64,000 nt of DNA from Candidatus Soleaferrea massiliensis AP7 (GTDB taxonomy: Bacteria > Bacillota > Clostridia > Oscillospirales > Ruminococcaceae). This document shows, in pieces, positions 62,746 to 64,000 of the stretch. Numbering within the stretch: the stretch's first letter is position 1; every line of letters starts with the position of its first letter. The notes under the pieces were generated by a model, which was not told the DNA's origin, made no database searches, and was given only the letters and a program-made list of their open reading frames with translations. The translations under genes and the position numbers were made by a program. The stretch is from assembly GCF_000820765.1 (NCBI RefSeq), contig NZ_CCYH01000027.1, positions 62,001 to 126,000 on the forward strand, written 5' to 3'.

Positions 62746-63726
62746 TTAAGGTTCCCTTTTTTTAATATTTGAAAGGGGAGATTTTGCGCTTGCCTGTTCC
62801 AACTGTTTATTGGAAACATGCGTATAGATCTCTGTCGTTGAAATTCTTTCATGTCCCAAAAAATCCTTTAATGTACGAATATCCACTTCACCGTACTGGT
62901 ACATCAGAGTAGCGCAGGTATGACGAAGCTTATGTGTGGAGAATCCCATATGATCCAAGCCGATCGCTTTCAAACAATTTTCGACAATTTCCTGAACACG
63001 CCGCCGGCTGATGCGCGTACCGCCGCGCGTGATAAACATTGCATATCGATCTTTGACGTTCTTCTGCTTGTACCGCAGTTTCAAATGCCGATCCAGTGCA
63101 TCCAGCGCAGCGTTGTTCAAATAGATGATACGCTCCTTGTTGCCTTTGCCGAGCACCTTGATGGTATTGTCCTTGATATCGCCGAGATTGAGGCCAACAA
63201 GTTCAGAAAGCCGCATGCCGCAGTTTAAAAATAGTGTGATGATGCAGTAATCACGTTCTTTGTTTGATCCGTCAATTTTGTTGAGCATTTCCAGGCATTG
63301 CTCCAAACTCAAATATTTTGGGAGAGCCTTCTTCGTGGATGGAACCTCCAGTTCCTGTATTGGATTATAGGTCAGCAAACCGGATTTCTTTGTAAGGTAT
63401 TTGAAGAAAGATTTTAATACGGAAATTTTCCTGCTGCGTGTAACCGGCGAGTTCTGCCGCTCAGACTGCAGATAATCCAGATACTGATAAACATCCATCA
63501 GCGTGACGGATCGGATCAATTCGATATCGACATCTGAAATCTTGATTTCTTCAAAAGAGGTATCCGTGGAGACTAGATTTTTCTGTTGCTTGATAAACCG
63601 AAAAAATGTGCGCAGATCGATGTAATATCCATCCACTGTATTTTCGCTGCGCCCTTGAATGGTTTTCATATAAAACAAATATTCTTTAATAATATCCGGG
63701 CATTCATCCATAAATTTTGCGTCCAA
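62746..63726 (-). CDS. Tyrosine recombinase, XerC/XerD-like
   Basis: 326 residues. The N-terminal SAM-like core-binding domain (about 8-110, LFYMKTIQGRSENTVDGYYI) is followed by the catalytic domain. Catalytic residues are Arg in LNCGMRLSELVGLNL, His-x-x-Arg in STHKLRHTCATLMY, His in LGHERISTTEIYTHVS and Tyr in the same block. Complete and close in length to XerC/XerD, so chromosome dimer resolution is possible. In Clostridia such stand-alone recombinases can also serve local inversions or elements; no dif-like site was identified here. Confidence 0.9.
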   Translation of the reverse strand: MDAKFMDECPDIIKEYLFYMKTIQGRSENTVDGYYIDLRTFFRFIKQQKNLVSTDTSFEEIKISDVDIELIRSVTLMDVYQYLDYLQSERQNSPVTRSRKISVLKSFFKYLTKKSGLLTYNPIQELEVPSTKKALPKYLSLEQCLEMLNKIDGSNKERDYCIITLFLNCGMRLSELVGLNLGDIKDNTIKVLGKGNKERIIYLNNAALDALDRHLKLRYKQKNVKDRYAMFITRGGTRISRRRVQEIVENCLKAIGLDHMGFSTHKLRHTCATLMYQYGEVDIRTLKDFLGHERISTTEIYTHVSNKQLEQASAKSPLSNIKKREP

Positions 63727-63790
63727 ACTAAAATCCTCGTTTTATTTTAATTCACCTCCTTGGGATGCAATTTCTTTCTATCCCACTACG

Positions 63791-63820
63791 AACCGCACTA
63801 AATACTTATTTAGTGCGGTT
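63791..63820. promoter_or_regulatory. Long palindrome upstream of the xerC-like gene
   Basis: AACCGCACTAAATA (63791-63804), two bases, and TATTTAGTGCGGTT (63807-63820): perfect 14-base arms. TCCCA/TGGGA pairs extend it with a bulge. It lies about 65 bases upstream of the recombinase start. With only a two-base centre it is more like a protein-binding site or recombination core than a terminator. Confidence 0.55.
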
Positions 63821-63875
63821 TGGGAGGAGTGTTTTAAGTATATCACCAAAATACTGCAAAGTCAATATAAAAAGC

Positions 63876-63903
63876 GGGTACTGCCTTGAAAATGGCAGTA
63901 CCC
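63876..63903 (-). terminator. Terminator of a gene entering from the right edge
   Basis: GGGTACTGCC and GGCAGTACCC form a perfect 10-bp stem. On the minus strand the stem is followed by GCTTTTTATA, so it ends a leftward transcript. Confidence 0.7.
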
Positions 63904-63960
63904 TATGTGCAGCAAAATGATACGAACTAACTCCTTGATTTCATACAACTCTTGCAAATA

Positions 63961-64000
63961 TCAGACAATCTGGATATGCTCTTTAAAAGCCTCTTCATAT
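63961..64000 (-). CDS. Possible 3' end of an unseen minus-strand gene
   Basis: On the minus strand the frame YEEAFKEHIQIV followed by TGA is open to the window edge, and the terminator at 63876 lies downstream. A second frame is also open (MKRLLKSISRL..., stop at 63927). Too short to identify. Confidence 0.3.
   Translation of the reverse strand, partial: YEEAFKEHIQIV

Overview
The window looks like a chromosomal segment of a spore-forming, monoderm Clostridia bacterium, probably from the Oscillospirales/Ruminococcaceae side. The evidence is a complete spoIIIAA-AH operon, a BclA/BclB-like collagen protein, a CotH-family kinase, an isoleucine-type T-box, and the conserved Firmicutes order xseA-xseB-ispA-yuiD-dxs-tlyA-nadK-argR-recN. 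The placement is inferred from gene content only; no database was searched. Most genes are moderately GC-rich. An AT-rich patch at about 12.5-15.5 kb stands out as foreign.

Layout. 0-1.8 kb: the 3' part of mnmA, then nadA. 1.9-9.1 kb: an aromatic amino acid operon (aroF-tyrA-aroB-aroA-aroC-pheA). It is preceded by a sigma-A promoter, a 43-codon leader peptide with 12 aromatic residues in an 18-residue stretch, and an intrinsic terminator, which looks like ribosome-mediated attenuation. 9.4-12.5 kb: a small holin/XhlA-like pair, an Lrp-type regulator and a divergent MATE exporter. 12.6-15.6 kb: an accessory patch with two divergent XRE regulators, a decayed type I-C-like CRISPR array without cas genes, a Fic protein, a frameshifted serine recombinase and an initiator tRNA-Met. 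15.9-23.0 kb: a cell- or spore-surface region with a TPR glycosyltransferase, a collagen-like protein, and a convergent VTC-DUF4956-CotH operon. 23.3-29.2 kb: spoIIIAA-AH, with unusually long gaps. 29.2-41.5 kb: housekeeping genes (Asp23, nusB, a TsaD-like protein, exonuclease VII, isoprenoid genes, tlyA, nadK, argR, recN, tyrS). 42-53.7 kb: an RND exporter with a large coiled-coil insertion and a divergent MarR regulator, an MGMT-like protein, a nitroreductase, two YjbQ paralogues, a two-component system and a cupin. 53.7-59.7 kb: T-box, ilvB, ilvN, cimA and leuB for isoleucine/leucine synthesis through citramalate. 60-64 kb: an AraC regulator, a HAD hydrolase, an unrecognised protein and a XerC-like recombinase.

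Points most worth following: (1) the aromatic leader peptide and attenuator ahead of aroF, with a candidate antiterminator overlapping the end of the leader ORF; (2) the VTC-DUF4956-CotH operon facing a collagen-like protein and a glycosyltransferase, which together could build or decorate a surface polymer; (3) a diverged structured repeat of about 250 bp, present in opposite orientations near 49.5 and 59.8 kb, whose outer end keeps a common reading frame; (4) the CRISPR relic. The two amino acid operons appear to sense their products by different leader mechanisms: ribosome stalling for aromatics and tRNA sensing for isoleucine.
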